A stretch of 64,000 bases of DNA from Pseudoalteromonas sp. 3D05 (GTDB lineage Bacteria > Pseudomonadota > Gammaproteobacteria > Enterobacterales > Alteromonadaceae). The notes beneath the pieces were generated by a model. That model made no database searches. It had not been told where the DNA came from and saw only the letters and a program-made list of their open reading frames with translations. This document shows positions 1-7,923 of this stretch, in pieces (position 1 is the stretch's first letter; every line of letters begins with the position of its first letter). The stretch is from positions 1 through 64,000 of the forward strand of contig NZ_PDUS01000002.1 of NCBI RefSeq assembly GCF_002723455.1, given 5' to 3'. Position numbers and translations under genes: made by a program.

Positions 1-54
1 AAATTTTATTGACCACTACATACAGATGTAGACGAAGAGGAAGACGCTCCTGTA

Positions 55-1077
55 ATGGGGCCCGAAACAAACGAAAATACTGATTATGAAAAGTCTGAAG
101 GAAACAAGTCCGGTTATGATGGTGTACGGGTGGAAGGAGAATTTTGGCGGGATGAATGGATTGAACACCAAGGCATTAGCAAACGCGTTAGAGGGGACGC
201 TGATACAAATCTACCTCAATTCATAGTCGAAACAGATAGTACTCGCATCGCATCATCTGAGCTAAACAATGAAGACGTTGGAAGGTGGCTATGGTTTCGT
301 TCAAGTATTGTAAATGAGCTATTGGGGCTTCGAGGCTTCTCACTTGAATGGTATACAGCCGAAACAGGTTCTATTCACTCAACGTCCGGTTATCGAATTC
401 ACTTTGGAGTAAACTCAGCGGATTTCATTACAGTATATGCTTATGACATCGCCCGTCTCCCTTCATGGGAACAGCACTTATGGGCTGCACATAATGCAGT
501 TCCAGAGGGCAAGGTTTCCAGTGAGTTGTTAGATTCTCAAGTTAAGGCTCAACCCGCATCCACACATGCAGTAGAGGAGTTACTTTTCGAAGTAATGAGC
601 ATGCTGGAGAATGGGTTTAAGCAAGAGTTTAATGTTTCTCTTTTCTCACATGATATAGACCGTAAAGAAGCCTTAAAGAAAATATCCAGATTCGAAAGTA
701 AAGATCAGGCGTCATTGCTAAGGCTAGCAAAAGAAATTGTGCGCGTTTTCTCTGACCGGCTTAATGTCAAAGAGTTGCGGGCGTTATCGGTACATGCGAA
801 TAAGGATAAACTTGGCTCAAACAAACTACTGCAAGACATACTATCCCAGAAAGTTGGAGATGATACTGCTCGTAAAGTCTTCGGTCCAATTGTAGGTGCT
901 TATGATATGCGAGTAGGTGATGCACACCCGACAAGTTCAAAAATCGGAGAAGCCTTAGAGCTTGCCGGAATTGACACTGAAAATTCGTATTTAAGGCAAG
1001 GGCAACAATTGATTTCCAATGTTGGGCAGTCAATTTGGTGGATTGGTAAGATGATGTTTGAAGATCCTAAAAAATGA
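55..1077 (+). CDS. Integron cassette protein of unknown function, probably N-terminally incomplete
   Basis: I do not recognise the family. The 340-residue product is soluble, with no signal peptide or membrane segment. An attC site follows the stop by 16 bases, so it is a cassette gene. Near the C-terminus the motif RVGDAH (R286, H291) has the R-x4-H spacing of HEPN-type domains; this is suggestive only. The ATG at 55 is probably not the real start: the same frame stays open back to base 13 with coding-like acidic residues (DVDEEEDAPV), and before that a different frame reads NFIDHYIQM, so a one-base frameshift or a start left of the window is possible. The gene may therefore be a remnant of a longer one. 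Confidence 0.6.
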   Translation: MGPETNENTDYEKSEGNKSGYDGVRVEGEFWRDEWIEHQGISKRVRGDADTNLPQFIVETDSTRIASSELNNEDVGRWLWFRSSIVNELLGLRGFSLEWYTAETGSIHSTSGYRIHFGVNSADFITVYAYDIARLPSWEQHLWAAHNAVPEGKVSSELLDSQVKAQPASTHAVEELLFEVMSMLENGFKQEFNVSLFSHDIDRKEALKKISRFESKDQASLLRLAKEIVRVFSDRLNVKELRALSVHANKDKLGSNKLLQDILSQKVGDDTARKVFGPIVGAYDMRVGDAHPTSSKIGEALELAGIDTENSYLRQGQQLISNVGQSIWWIGKMMFEDPKK

Positions 1078-1093
1078 TGAGGCTCTCAAGATG

Positions 1094-1165
1094 GCATAAC
1101 AAAGCGCTGCTGTCGGACAAATTTTCCGCTGCGCTCCAAATTTGCCGCAGAGCGCGGCGTTAGCC
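1094..1165 (+). other. attC recombination site (72 bp)
   Basis: R'' box GCATAAC at 1094-1100 and R' box GTTAGCC at 1159-1165 bracket an imperfect palindrome (arm GCGCTGCTG-CGG against CCGCAGAGCGC, plus CAAATTT/AAATTTG). Strand exchange would fall between G1159 and T1160. It separates the first cassette from the next. Confidence 0.9.
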
Positions 1166-1177
1166 TTTAGGATTTCG

Positions 1178-1462
1178 ATGAAACTTTTCGAGTTCTTAGC
1201 TCAAATGAGAAAAGAAAAATTTCCACTTCGCATAGATTATCCTGAACATATCGGGTGCGTTGATGTTGAAGTTGAAACATTTTCAGAGCGCTGGATTTTC
1301 TCCTTCGATGAAGATGGTTTCGTTGATTTTGTCATTTATAAAGATATAAATGCACCAGACAAAAGAAAATATGCGCCTGTCCCTTTTATTTCTTTCCTTT
1401 TATTTCTTTCCTTTTATTTCTTTTTTTATTTCTTTTTGTGTGTCCCATTTTTTACGATATGA
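1178..1462 (+). CDS. Terminal cassette ORF, C-terminus degenerate
   Basis: The start ATG 1178 is set by AGGA at 1168-1171, six bases upstream, just inside the cassette after attC. About 70 residues look like a normal soluble acidic protein (MKLFEFLAQMRKEKFPLR onward to the KYAPVPF region). The last 24 residues are encoded by a pyrimidine-rich repeat and are low-complexity Phe/Leu. No attC follows, so this looks like the last, truncated cassette of the array, cut where the array meets ordinary chromosome before gdhA. Function unknown; the family was not recognised. Confidence 0.5.
   Translation: MKLFEFLAQMRKEKFPLRIDYPEHIGCVDVEVETFSERWIFSFDEDGFVDFVIYKDINAPDKRKYAPVPFISFLLFLSFYFFFYFFLCVPFFTI
1382..1434 (+). 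repeat. Pyrimidine-rich 14-bp tandem repeat at array end
   Basis: Three exact copies of CCTTTTATTTCTTT lie head to tail at 1382-1423, followed by a degenerate fourth unit (TTTTATTTCTT). The repeat replaces the end of the last cassette ORF and could expand or contract by slippage. It marks the junction between cassette array and core chromosome. Confidence 0.85.
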
Positions 1463-1582
1463 AAACTGCGATTGAGTAATACTTTACAGTGGTATGAAAA
1501 ACCAAAGACCCACTGTATAGGTGATCGATTATTGTTTTTTGCACTATAAATTATATAAGTATTTATTAAATTAGGATTTACG

Positions 1583-2932
1583 ATGCAGTATCTGGATCGG
1601 ATATTAACTAAATTAAAAGATAAAAACTCAGGCGAGGATGAGTTCATTCAAGCAGTAGAAGAAGTGCTTGTATCTTTAACATCGGTTTTCAATGAAGATA
1701 AGGCATATCAGCAGCACGCTGTGATGGAAAATTTACTCGAACCGCAGAGGCAAATCATGTTTCGGGTACCTTGGCAGGATGATAATGGTCAAGTTCATGT
1801 TAATCGTGGGTATCGTATTGAATTTAACTCAGCCTTAGGGCCTTTTAAAGGAGGTTTGAGATTTCACCCCACTGTAAACGCCAGCGTAGTTAAGTTTTTG
1901 GGATTTGAACAAACACTTAAAAATGCTTTAACAGGTTTGCCGTTAGGTGGTGCCAAAGGGGGCGCTGATTTTGATCCTAAAGGAAAAAGTGATAGTGAGA
2001 TTATGCGCTTTTGCCAATCGTTTATGACTGAAATGAGTCGTCATTTAGGCCCAACTACTGATGTGCCTGCGGGTGATATTGGGGTTGGTGCAAAAGAAAT
2101 AGGCTATCTTTTTGGCCAATATAAACGATTAACTAATCGCTTTGAAGGAGTTATTACTGGCAAAAGCTTAACAATGAACGGCTCTGAATTACGTAATGAG
2201 TCAACAGGCATGGGTATCGCTTATTTTATTGAAAACATGCTCCAAGCTAAAAATGACACTGTTAAAGATAAATGTGTGTTGGTGTCGGGGGCTGGCAATG
2301 TGGCAATTCATTTAATGAAAAAACTCGATACCATGGGCGCTAAAGTACTTAGTTGCAGTGATTCTAAAGGCTGTATTTATGCTCCCGAGGGTCTAGATGT
2401 TGGTTATATTGAATCTCTTAAAGCTCAAGGTAAGTCGCTTTATAGTTACCTTGATGCATTTTCAGGAGCGTCATTTACTTCGGTTGATGATTACCCAGCA
2501 GATGGACACGCTGTATGGCGCTACGAGTGCGATATTGCAGTACCATGTGCAACTCAAAATGAATTATCCCACGCTGATGCCCAAGCTTTAACCAACAATG
2601 GCTGTATGTTAGTTTGTGAAGGCGCCAACATGCCTTGCTCTGCCGATGCAATCAACCACTTTAAACAAAGCAACACGTATTTTGGCCCAGGCAAGGCTGC
2701 GAATGCAGGTGGGGTGGCGGTAAGTCAATTCGAAATGGCACAAAACGCGAGTATGCAAAGCTGGCCTAAATCTGACGTTGATGAAAAGCTGCAAAACGTA
2801 ATGACGCATATATTTACCACAGTCAGTGATACTGCCAATGAATATGGCTGTGAAAATGATTTAGCCACAGGTGCTAATATCGCGGGGTTTAAACGTGTGG
2901 CAGCGGCAATGATTGCTCAAGGCGTTGTATAA
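1583..2932 (+). CDS. gdhA: NADP-type glutamate dehydrogenase
   Basis: This cytoplasmic enzyme interconverts 2-oxoglutarate plus ammonia and glutamate. Its 449 residues match the usual hexameric NADP-type length of about 447. The substrate domain carries GGLRFHP, the lysine-bearing PLGGAKGG segment and PAGDIGVG; the dinucleotide domain has VSGAGNVA near residue 235. The start ATG has TAGGA six bases upstream. It stands alone as a transcription unit: a cassette remnant lies upstream and a roughly 200-bp gap follows, in which I saw no strong terminator. Confidence 0.95.
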   Translation: MQYLDRILTKLKDKNSGEDEFIQAVEEVLVSLTSVFNEDKAYQQHAVMENLLEPQRQIMFRVPWQDDNGQVHVNRGYRIEFNSALGPFKGGLRFHPTVNASVVKFLGFEQTLKNALTGLPLGGAKGGADFDPKGKSDSEIMRFCQSFMTEMSRHLGPTTDVPAGDIGVGAKEIGYLFGQYKRLTNRFEGVITGKSLTMNGSELRNESTGMGIAYFIENMLQAKNDTVKDKCVLVSGAGNVAIHLMKKLDTMGAKVLSCSDSKGCIYAPEGLDVGYIESLKAQGKSLYSYLDAFSGASFTSVDDYPADGHAVWRYECDIAVPCATQNELSHADAQALTNNGCMLVCEGANMPCSADAINHFKQSNTYFGPGKAANAGGVAVSQFEMAQNASMQSWPKSDVDEKLQNVMTHIFTTVSDTANEYGCENDLATGANIAGFKRVAAAMIAQGVV

Positions 2933-3143
2933 CACGTGTAAACCAAGTTTGCAGAAATACAACGCAAGTGTATTACCTAGTTGTTTTAAACTGTTACAAC
3001 AAGAAGCAAATCATGTTTGGGATTTAGTTTACTATAACTGCTGTATTTATTTTGTGAGATAACCAGTTGCGCCTGTAACTTTTTAGGTTTTAAAGGGAGG
3101 TGGCTTATCCCCTAACACTTGAAATTAATTATAAAGGATTGTG

Positions 3144-3536
3144 ATGCGCGCTTTTATTTGTACAGTGCATTTTTCTTGTGCTCAATGGATGAAAAAGGTA
3201 GATAAAAAGAACCAAGCTACAAGTTTTAAAGCGAGCACCTTATTGATAATGGTGTTGTTTATTCAAGTTTTGTTTATTATTTTAATATATGACTATACGT
3301 TACTTACTCCTATGGCTAAGGCATTCAAGGGTGCCCCTTTAGTATATGGGGGGATTTTTTACGCGCTTACATTAGGGGGAATGTTGTTAGTATTGGGTGA
3401 CCGTCAAAGTTATATTCGCAGAGTGAGATCGCGTATGGCAAAAGGGAGTCTGAATAAGTACATTTTAGGAATTAAATTAAATTTATTGGGCTGCCTGTTG
3501 TTATTTATATTAAACATCATCGTTAATTTTAGGTAG
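3144..3536 (+). CDS. Small inner-membrane protein of unknown function
   Basis: About 130 residues with three predicted membrane segments: LLIMVLFIQVLFIILI, a second around VYGGIFYALTLGGMLLV, and a C-terminal LLGCLLLFILNIIV. A basic stretch (RRVRSRMAKG) lies between the second and third. I chose ATG 3144 because AAAGGA sits five bases before it; an internal ATG at 3189 would remove a hydrophobic-cysteine N-terminus and is also possible. No family was recognised. It lies 40 bases before a DHFR-like reductase on the same strand, with which it may be co-transcribed. Confidence 0.6.
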   Translation: MRAFICTVHFSCAQWMKKVDKKNQATSFKASTLLIMVLFIQVLFIILIYDYTLLTPMAKAFKGAPLVYGGIFYALTLGGMLLVLGDRQSYIRRVRSRMAKGSLNKYILGIKLNLLGCLLLFILNIIVNFR

Positions 3537-3575
3537 TTTTATCTTTATGCAGCAAAGTCAGTTTCAGGGAAAAAT

Positions 3576-4109
3576 ATGACTAATAAAGTGTTTATAGCGA
3601 CAAGTCTTGATGGTTACATTGCGGGAAAAAATAACGAACTAGATTGGTTAGAAGTCGACCCAGCACCTGAAAGTATGGATATGGGTTACCAAGCTCATGT
3701 TGATAGTATAGATGCATTAGTGATGGGGAAAAATACCATGGAACTTATAGCCGCAATGGATATAGATTGGCCATACGATAAACCTGTATTTGTTTTAAGT
3801 CGTACGCTTAAGGCGCTACCGAAAAAACTGAGCGGCAAAGTTTTTTTAGTTAATGACGACATCAAAAGTATTGAACAAGCGATAAATAAACAAGGGTATA
3901 AAAACCTTTATATCGATGGGGGGTTAACAATCCAAAGTTTTCTAAATGAAGATCTAATTGATGAAATGGTCATTACCACTATCCCCATTTTATTAGGTGG
4001 TGGGCTCTCTTTATTTGGCGCTTTAGCCAGTTCATTAGACTTTCGTTGTATTGAAGCAAAAACTTTTACCAATGGTGTTAGCCAAAATCACTACAAAAGG
4101 TGTAGATAA
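3576..4109 (+). CDS. Dihydrofolate reductase-fold protein (RibD C-terminal type)
   Basis: The 177-residue product has the DHFR/RibD-C signature. It opens KVFIATSLDGYIAG, followed by ALVMGKNTME, the nucleotide-site strand PVFVLSRTL, an NLYIDGGLTIQSFL segment and a C-terminal ILLGGGLSLFG loop. The family binds NADPH. True folate reductases differ in active-site detail, so the natural substrate here is unknown (members are annotated as YwjB/YyaP-like). AGGGA precedes the ATG by a few bases. The gene is followed by a long inverted repeat and a convergent acyl-CoA synthetase. Confidence 0.85.
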   Translation: MTNKVFIATSLDGYIAGKNNELDWLEVDPAPESMDMGYQAHVDSIDALVMGKNTMELIAAMDIDWPYDKPVFVLSRTLKALPKKLSGKVFLVNDDIKSIEQAINKQGYKNLYIDGGLTIQSFLNEDLIDEMVITTIPILLGGGLSLFGALASSLDFRCIEAKTFTNGVSQNHYKRCR

Positions 4110-4165
4110 TAAACTGGGACAATGCGATTTACTTTTAGTGCCAATCGATAGCAAGGTTGTAGCCT

Positions 4166-4194
4166 CAAATCTAACCTTTGGGAGATTAGATTTG
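4166..4194. terminator. Inverted repeat between convergent genes
   Basis: CAAATCTAA at 4166-4174 is the exact complement of TTAGATTTG at 4186-4194, with an 11-base loop. It lies between the convergent ends of the reductase and acyl-CoA synthetase genes. There is no long T-run, so its role as a terminator is an inference. Confidence 0.45.
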
Positions 4195-4208
4195 ATGCTT
4201 TGCGCTAA

Positions 4209-5945
4209 CTAGGCAAATGCCGTTTCTTTAATTTCATCTTGCATTTGCTCACGCATTTTAAATTTTTGTAGTTTCCCAGTGACCGTCATTGGATACTCAT
4301 CAACAAAACGAATATGTTTGGGGATTTTGAAGTAGGCGAGTTTGTCTTTTAAAAACAACCTAATTGCATCTTCATTAAGTACAGCACCTTCACTTGGCTG
4401 TATCCAAGCACACACTTCTTCTCCATACTTTTCATCTGTTATGCCAAAGATGGCAGCATCTTGAACACCAGGGTAGGTATACAACACTTCTTCGATTTCT
4501 CGTGGAGAAATATTTTCACCGCCACGGATGATCATGTCTTTAATACGGCCAACAATGGATACAAATCCCTCATTATCCATAACACCTAAGTCACCCGAAT
4601 GAAGCCAACCGTCATTATCAATAGTGGCAGCTGTTTTTTCAGGATCATTCCAATAGCAGCGCATTATGCCTGCACCTCGGCTACATACTTCACCGGGAAG
4701 GCCGATTTTTTGTAGATTACCGACTTCATCAATAATTTTAACTTCAGTATGCGCTAAGGCACGGCCAACAGTACTGACTTGTTTTTCTATCGGGGAGTCC
4801 GTTTCTGTTACATTATTAATTGGGCTGCACTCTGTTTGACCGTAACCAATCACTACTTCTTTCATATGCATTAATGTGTGCACTTTACGCATGACTTGTT
4901 CAGGACATGTAGAGCCAGCCATAACGCCAGTACGTAAACTAGATAGGTCATATTTAGCAAAATCTTTATGTTCAAGCTCTGCGATAAACATGGTCGGCAC
5001 ACCATGTAGGGCGGTACAACGCTCTTTTTCAACTATATCCAGAGTTATTTTGGGGTCAAACGAGTCACTCGGAAAAACGGCCGTCGCGCCTTGACTAATA
5101 CATACTAAATTACCTAGCACCATCCCAAAGCAATGATATAAGGGGACTGGGATACAAAGTTTGTCGTCTTTGGTTAGCTTCATTGCTTGAGCCATTAAAA
5201 AACCATTGTTAAGAATGTTTTTATGAGTAAGTGTTGCGCCTTTAGGGTTGCCTGTAGTGCCAGAGGTAAATTGTATATTGATATCTTGGTCTGCATTTAA
5301 GGTTGCGGCTATCTCAGCGAGTTTGCTTTGGTGTTTCTCTGTAGGCATCGCTATTACATCGCTAAAGCTGAACATGCCAGGGCTTGACTCGTTACCAATG
5401 CGTATTATGTTTTTTAAATGGGGTAGCTTCTCACTGCAAATGTTTCCAGACTCTGTGGTTGCAAGTTCTGGGATTAATTCGTTAAGCATTGCAAAGTAAT
5501 TGCTTGCTTTAAAGTTGGACGCAGTAATAAGTGTTGAGCACTCGACTGTATTAAGTGCATATTGTAATTCGCTAGGTCTAAATGCAGGATTTATACATAC
5601 CATAATGGCACCAATTTTTGCGGTTGCAAATTGAGTTAAAGACCACTCAAGGTTATTCGGCGACCAAATCCCAACTCTATCCCCAGGTTTTACACCTAAC
5701 GCAAGTAATCCCATAGCCAATTGATTAATTTGTTGCTGATATTGTTTATACGTGAGGCGAATATTTTGATGACTAACGACAATAGCGGGGTGATCCGGGT
5801 TATTGTCGACAATAGCGTCAAAGTAACTACCAATTGTCTGGTTGATTAAAGAGCAAGATGTAGCGCCTTTAAAATAGCTTTTCTCAAGAGGAATTTTATT
5901 GCCATGTATTTTATCTGTTTGACTAGCGTAGTGAGTAGCTTGCAT
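4209..5945 (-). CDS. Fatty acyl-CoA synthetase (AMP-binding family)
   Basis: It activates a carboxylic acid to its CoA thioester through an acyl-adenylate. All family motifs are present: P-loop FTSGTTGNPKGATLTH, GYGQTECSP, GWLHSGDLG, the hinge GRIKDMIIRGGENISP and the C-terminal lysine segment TGKLQKFK. Without the spurious upstream extension it is 578 residues. I set the start at ATG 5945 because GGAG lies seven bases upstream, whereas the 28 residues before it have no ribosome site. A medium- or long-chain fatty acid is the likely substrate, but chain length cannot be read from sequence. It is a single-gene unit. Confidence 0.9.
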   Translation of the reverse strand: MQATHYASQTDKIHGNKIPLEKSYFKGATSCSLINQTIGSYFDAIVDNNPDHPAIVVSHQNIRLTYKQYQQQINQLAMGLLALGVKPGDRVGIWSPNNLEWSLTQFATAKIGAIMVCINPAFRPSELQYALNTVECSTLITASNFKASNYFAMLNELIPELATTESGNICSEKLPHLKNIIRIGNESSPGMFSFSDVIAMPTEKHQSKLAEIAATLNADQDINIQFTSGTTGNPKGATLTHKNILNNGFLMAQAMKLTKDDKLCIPVPLYHCFGMVLGNLVCISQGATAVFPSDSFDPKITLDIVEKERCTALHGVPTMFIAELEHKDFAKYDLSSLRTGVMAGSTCPEQVMRKVHTLMHMKEVVIGYGQTECSPINNVTETDSPIEKQVSTVGRALAHTEVKIIDEVGNLQKIGLPGEVCSRGAGIMRCYWNDPEKTAATIDNDGWLHSGDLGVMDNEGFVSIVGRIKDMIIRGGENISPREIEEVLYTYPGVQDAAIFGITDEKYGEEVCAWIQPSEGAVLNEDAIRLFLKDKLAYFKIPKHIRFVDEYPMTVTGKLQKFKMREQMQDEIKETAFA

Positions 5946-6055
5946 ATATGTGCTCCGTGTCATTGTTGTGAGAGTATACAATGTTAGAAAAGCACAAATT
6001 GTCGACAAAAGAAAGTGAGGTAAGACCAATGTCTTAATTTAATTTAGCGGAAAAT

Positions 6056-6106
6056 AAAAAACGCGAGGAACATGTAACACTTAAAGTGAGTTGCTCTCGC
6101 GTTTTT
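6056..6106 (-). terminator. Rho-independent terminator after DUF3010 gene
   Basis: Arms AAAAACGCGAG (ending 6067) and CTCGCGTTTTT (6096-6106) form a strong GC stem. Read on the minus strand it is followed by a T-rich run, fitting the end of the gene at 6141-6587. The loop is long (about 28 bases). Confidence 0.7.
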
Positions 6107-6140
6107 AACTAATTAATAAAATAGCAGTTGCTATCGTTAA

Positions 6141-6587
6141 TTACGCCTCGTCGTGGCGGTAGGTTTTTCGCATTATGTATACATATGCGTTAATAAAAGC
6201 GGTTTCTTGATACTTTTTTAGACCTGTTTCTTCAAAATCGATAGGAACAGGGTTACGCTTTAATTGCTCTTTAATTAGTGTAGGGCTTAGTATTTGAACA
6301 TCTAAATTTTCAATTAGCTGGATGGCTGTTTCCATTTTAAACCCTTTAGCACTACCAGCGAATTTTCCTTTTGGTTGGCGCTCACGGATAGCAACGGAAT
6401 CAATTTGGTAATCTTGCATTAATTTTGCAAAATCAAATTGAAATTTACGCATTACTTCAGTGTCGTTACCATTACCCAGTGTGAACCGAGTTTGGCGTAC
6501 ATCACGTATATCAAATACATCATTATCTTTGCTTAAAATACACAGTAATACATCACTACCTGTAATTTCAACACCGCACGTTCTCAT
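6141..6587 (-). CDS. DUF3010 family protein
   Basis: The 148-residue product (MRTCGVEITGSDVLLCIL at its start) matches what I know of the gammaproteobacterial DUF3010 family, a small conserved protein of unknown function. The N-terminal GVEITGSD and mid-region AIRERQPKGKFAGSA resemble an RNase H-like fold, which is inference. There is no signal peptide or membrane segment. It is a monocistronic minus-strand gene with its own terminator and a divergent gap of 66 bases to the next minus gene. Confidence 0.8.
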   Translation of the reverse strand: MRTCGVEITGSDVLLCILSKDNDVFDIRDVRQTRFTLGNGNDTEVMRKFQFDFAKLMQDYQIDSVAIRERQPKGKFAGSAKGFKMETAIQLIENLDVQILSPTLIKEQLKRNPVPIDFEETGLKKYQETAFINAYVYIMRKTYRHDEA

Positions 6588-6653
6588 TGCTAACTCTCTT
6601 ACTTGCTAATTTATTGACAGTATATCAATTAATAATATTAAAAGCAGTGGATT

Positions 6654-7667
6654 TTAAAAACCGATTTCGATTCCAATTCCACCATGATCGCTGCTACAGA
6701 TGTCTTCATCATGTTGTTCAGAATTTAAGTGAGCGTTAAAGTTTAGGTAGTCTAAAGATTTAATTTTGCCAAGTTCACAGTCAGCATTGAAGTGACCTGA
6801 CACTAAAATGTAATCTAATACATTCGCGCGCCCTTTATAGTAGTGACTAGCAGGTTTGCTTATTCCTTTTTGATATTGTGTGCTAAGTGAAAAAGCATCA
6901 CTTAATCCCACAACTGGCTGCGAAAATTCTTTACACGGTTCACAGCGGGTAGGGTGAAACCCTTGCGTCATAAATGCCAGTGCTGGGCTTTGGAGATTAT
7001 CATTAAAGTCGCCCATCACGACTGTTGCACAATTGTTTTCACGTTGTGTTTTTAAAGCATCGTAATAAACAATGGATGCTTCCAACGAGCGTGAAATTTG
7101 AGATTGCATCATGCCAACGGTCTGTTGTAGTAATACTAGTAATGGATCTTCTTGGTTATGAATATTAAGCATGTGCGACATTGAGTGAACGCGTTGAGAT
7201 TTAAAATGAACTACGTAAAAATATACTGCCCCCAAACCATCCAGTTCCAAACGACATTTTATAGGTGTGCGATTAAACTTAAACTCATTTTGGTTATTTA
7301 GGTACTCTAATAATTCTGGGCATGGACTGAGTGCTTGCGCATCATGAATAGGTATTTTTGAGGCAATAGCAACGACTGGGTTAAATAATACTTGTGGGTA
7401 AAGATTGTCACTTTTTGGTGTTGTCACAGTTTCAAAGTAGTCATAGCCTTGTTCTTTACACAGAGTTTGCAATGATTTGATGCTAAACACTTCTTGAAAG
7501 GCAACAACGTCAGCACGGCTTTGGATTAAAAAGTCTTCAATGAATGTTTGTTTTTTCTGCCATTGTGTCGCGTTATAACGCTCATGTAATTGATAAAATG
7601 AAAAAGGTGGAGCTGCGTAATTAAGTAAGTTTAGGCTGGCGAATCTGAATGATTTACTCACGGACAT
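6654..7667 (-). CDS. Endonuclease/exonuclease/phosphatase-fold protein
   Basis: A 337-residue member of the metal-dependent EEP fold: N-terminal FASLNLLNYAAP, the metal-binding glutamate in AFQEVFS, GDFNDN, and a C-terminal SDHGGIG motif. These supply the catalytic Asp/His pair and Mg2+ ligands of the family. No signal peptide is visible, so a cytoplasmic phosphodiesterase or nuclease is likely; the substrate cannot be deduced. Its ATG has a weak ribosome site (GAG). It is divergent from thrS, with 256 bases between. Confidence 0.85.
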   Translation of the reverse strand: MSVSKSFRFASLNLLNYAAPPFSFYQLHERYNATQWQKKQTFIEDFLIQSRADVVAFQEVFSIKSLQTLCKEQGYDYFETVTTPKSDNLYPQVLFNPVVAIASKIPIHDAQALSPCPELLEYLNNQNEFKFNRTPIKCRLELDGLGAVYFYVVHFKSQRVHSMSHMLNIHNQEDPLLVLLQQTVGMMQSQISRSLEASIVYYDALKTQRENNCATVVMGDFNDNLQSPALAFMTQGFHPTRCEPCKEFSQPVVGLSDAFSLSTQYQKGISKPASHYYKGRANVLDYILVSGHFNADCELGKIKSLDYLNFNAHLNSEQHDEDICSSDHGGIGIEIGF

Positions 7668-7802
7668 AATTGTTTCTCACAGCTGAAATTAGCTTAAGTA
7701 TGAAATGAAGCGCTTATTTGTCAATTTGTGGTTGTAAATACTTGTATTTCACTGTTTCAGGCGCGACAATATAGCCGCACTTAGCAAGACTCAACAGGTG
7801 CA

Positions 7803-7866
7803 TTAACCGTAAATGGTTAACCATAACAATGCTTATTCGTAAAAGCGTTGTGGAGTTATTTTTTTT
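7803..7866 (+). promoter_or_regulatory. thrS leader hairpins, possible autoregulatory or attenuator element
   Basis: Two adjacent stems lie upstream of thrS. The first is TTAACC/GGTTAA (7803-7808, 7815-7820). The second is CAATGCTT/AAGCGTTG (7827-7834, 7843-7850), whose loop ATTCGTAA resembles a tRNA-Thr anticodon loop with CGU. An eight-base T-run follows at 7859-7866, about 57 bases before the ATG. E. coli ThrRS represses its own mRNA by binding anticodon-like hairpins; an equivalent here is an inference, and the T-run also allows attenuation. Confidence 0.45.
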
Positions 7867-7923
7867 AATTTATTAAATACATGTGATGCATTGTAGGCGT
7901 CACCACTGTACAAAGGATTTATA

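Noticed and set aside
767..1033. A minus-strand ORF in the first cassette
   Set aside because: It lies wholly within the coding + strand cassette gene and has no ribosome site or recognisable domain.
5946..6029. The N-terminal extension of the acyl-CoA synthetase
   Set aside because: Only the ATG at 5945 has a good ribosome site; the extra 28 residues are hydrophobic and not shared with the family as I know it.
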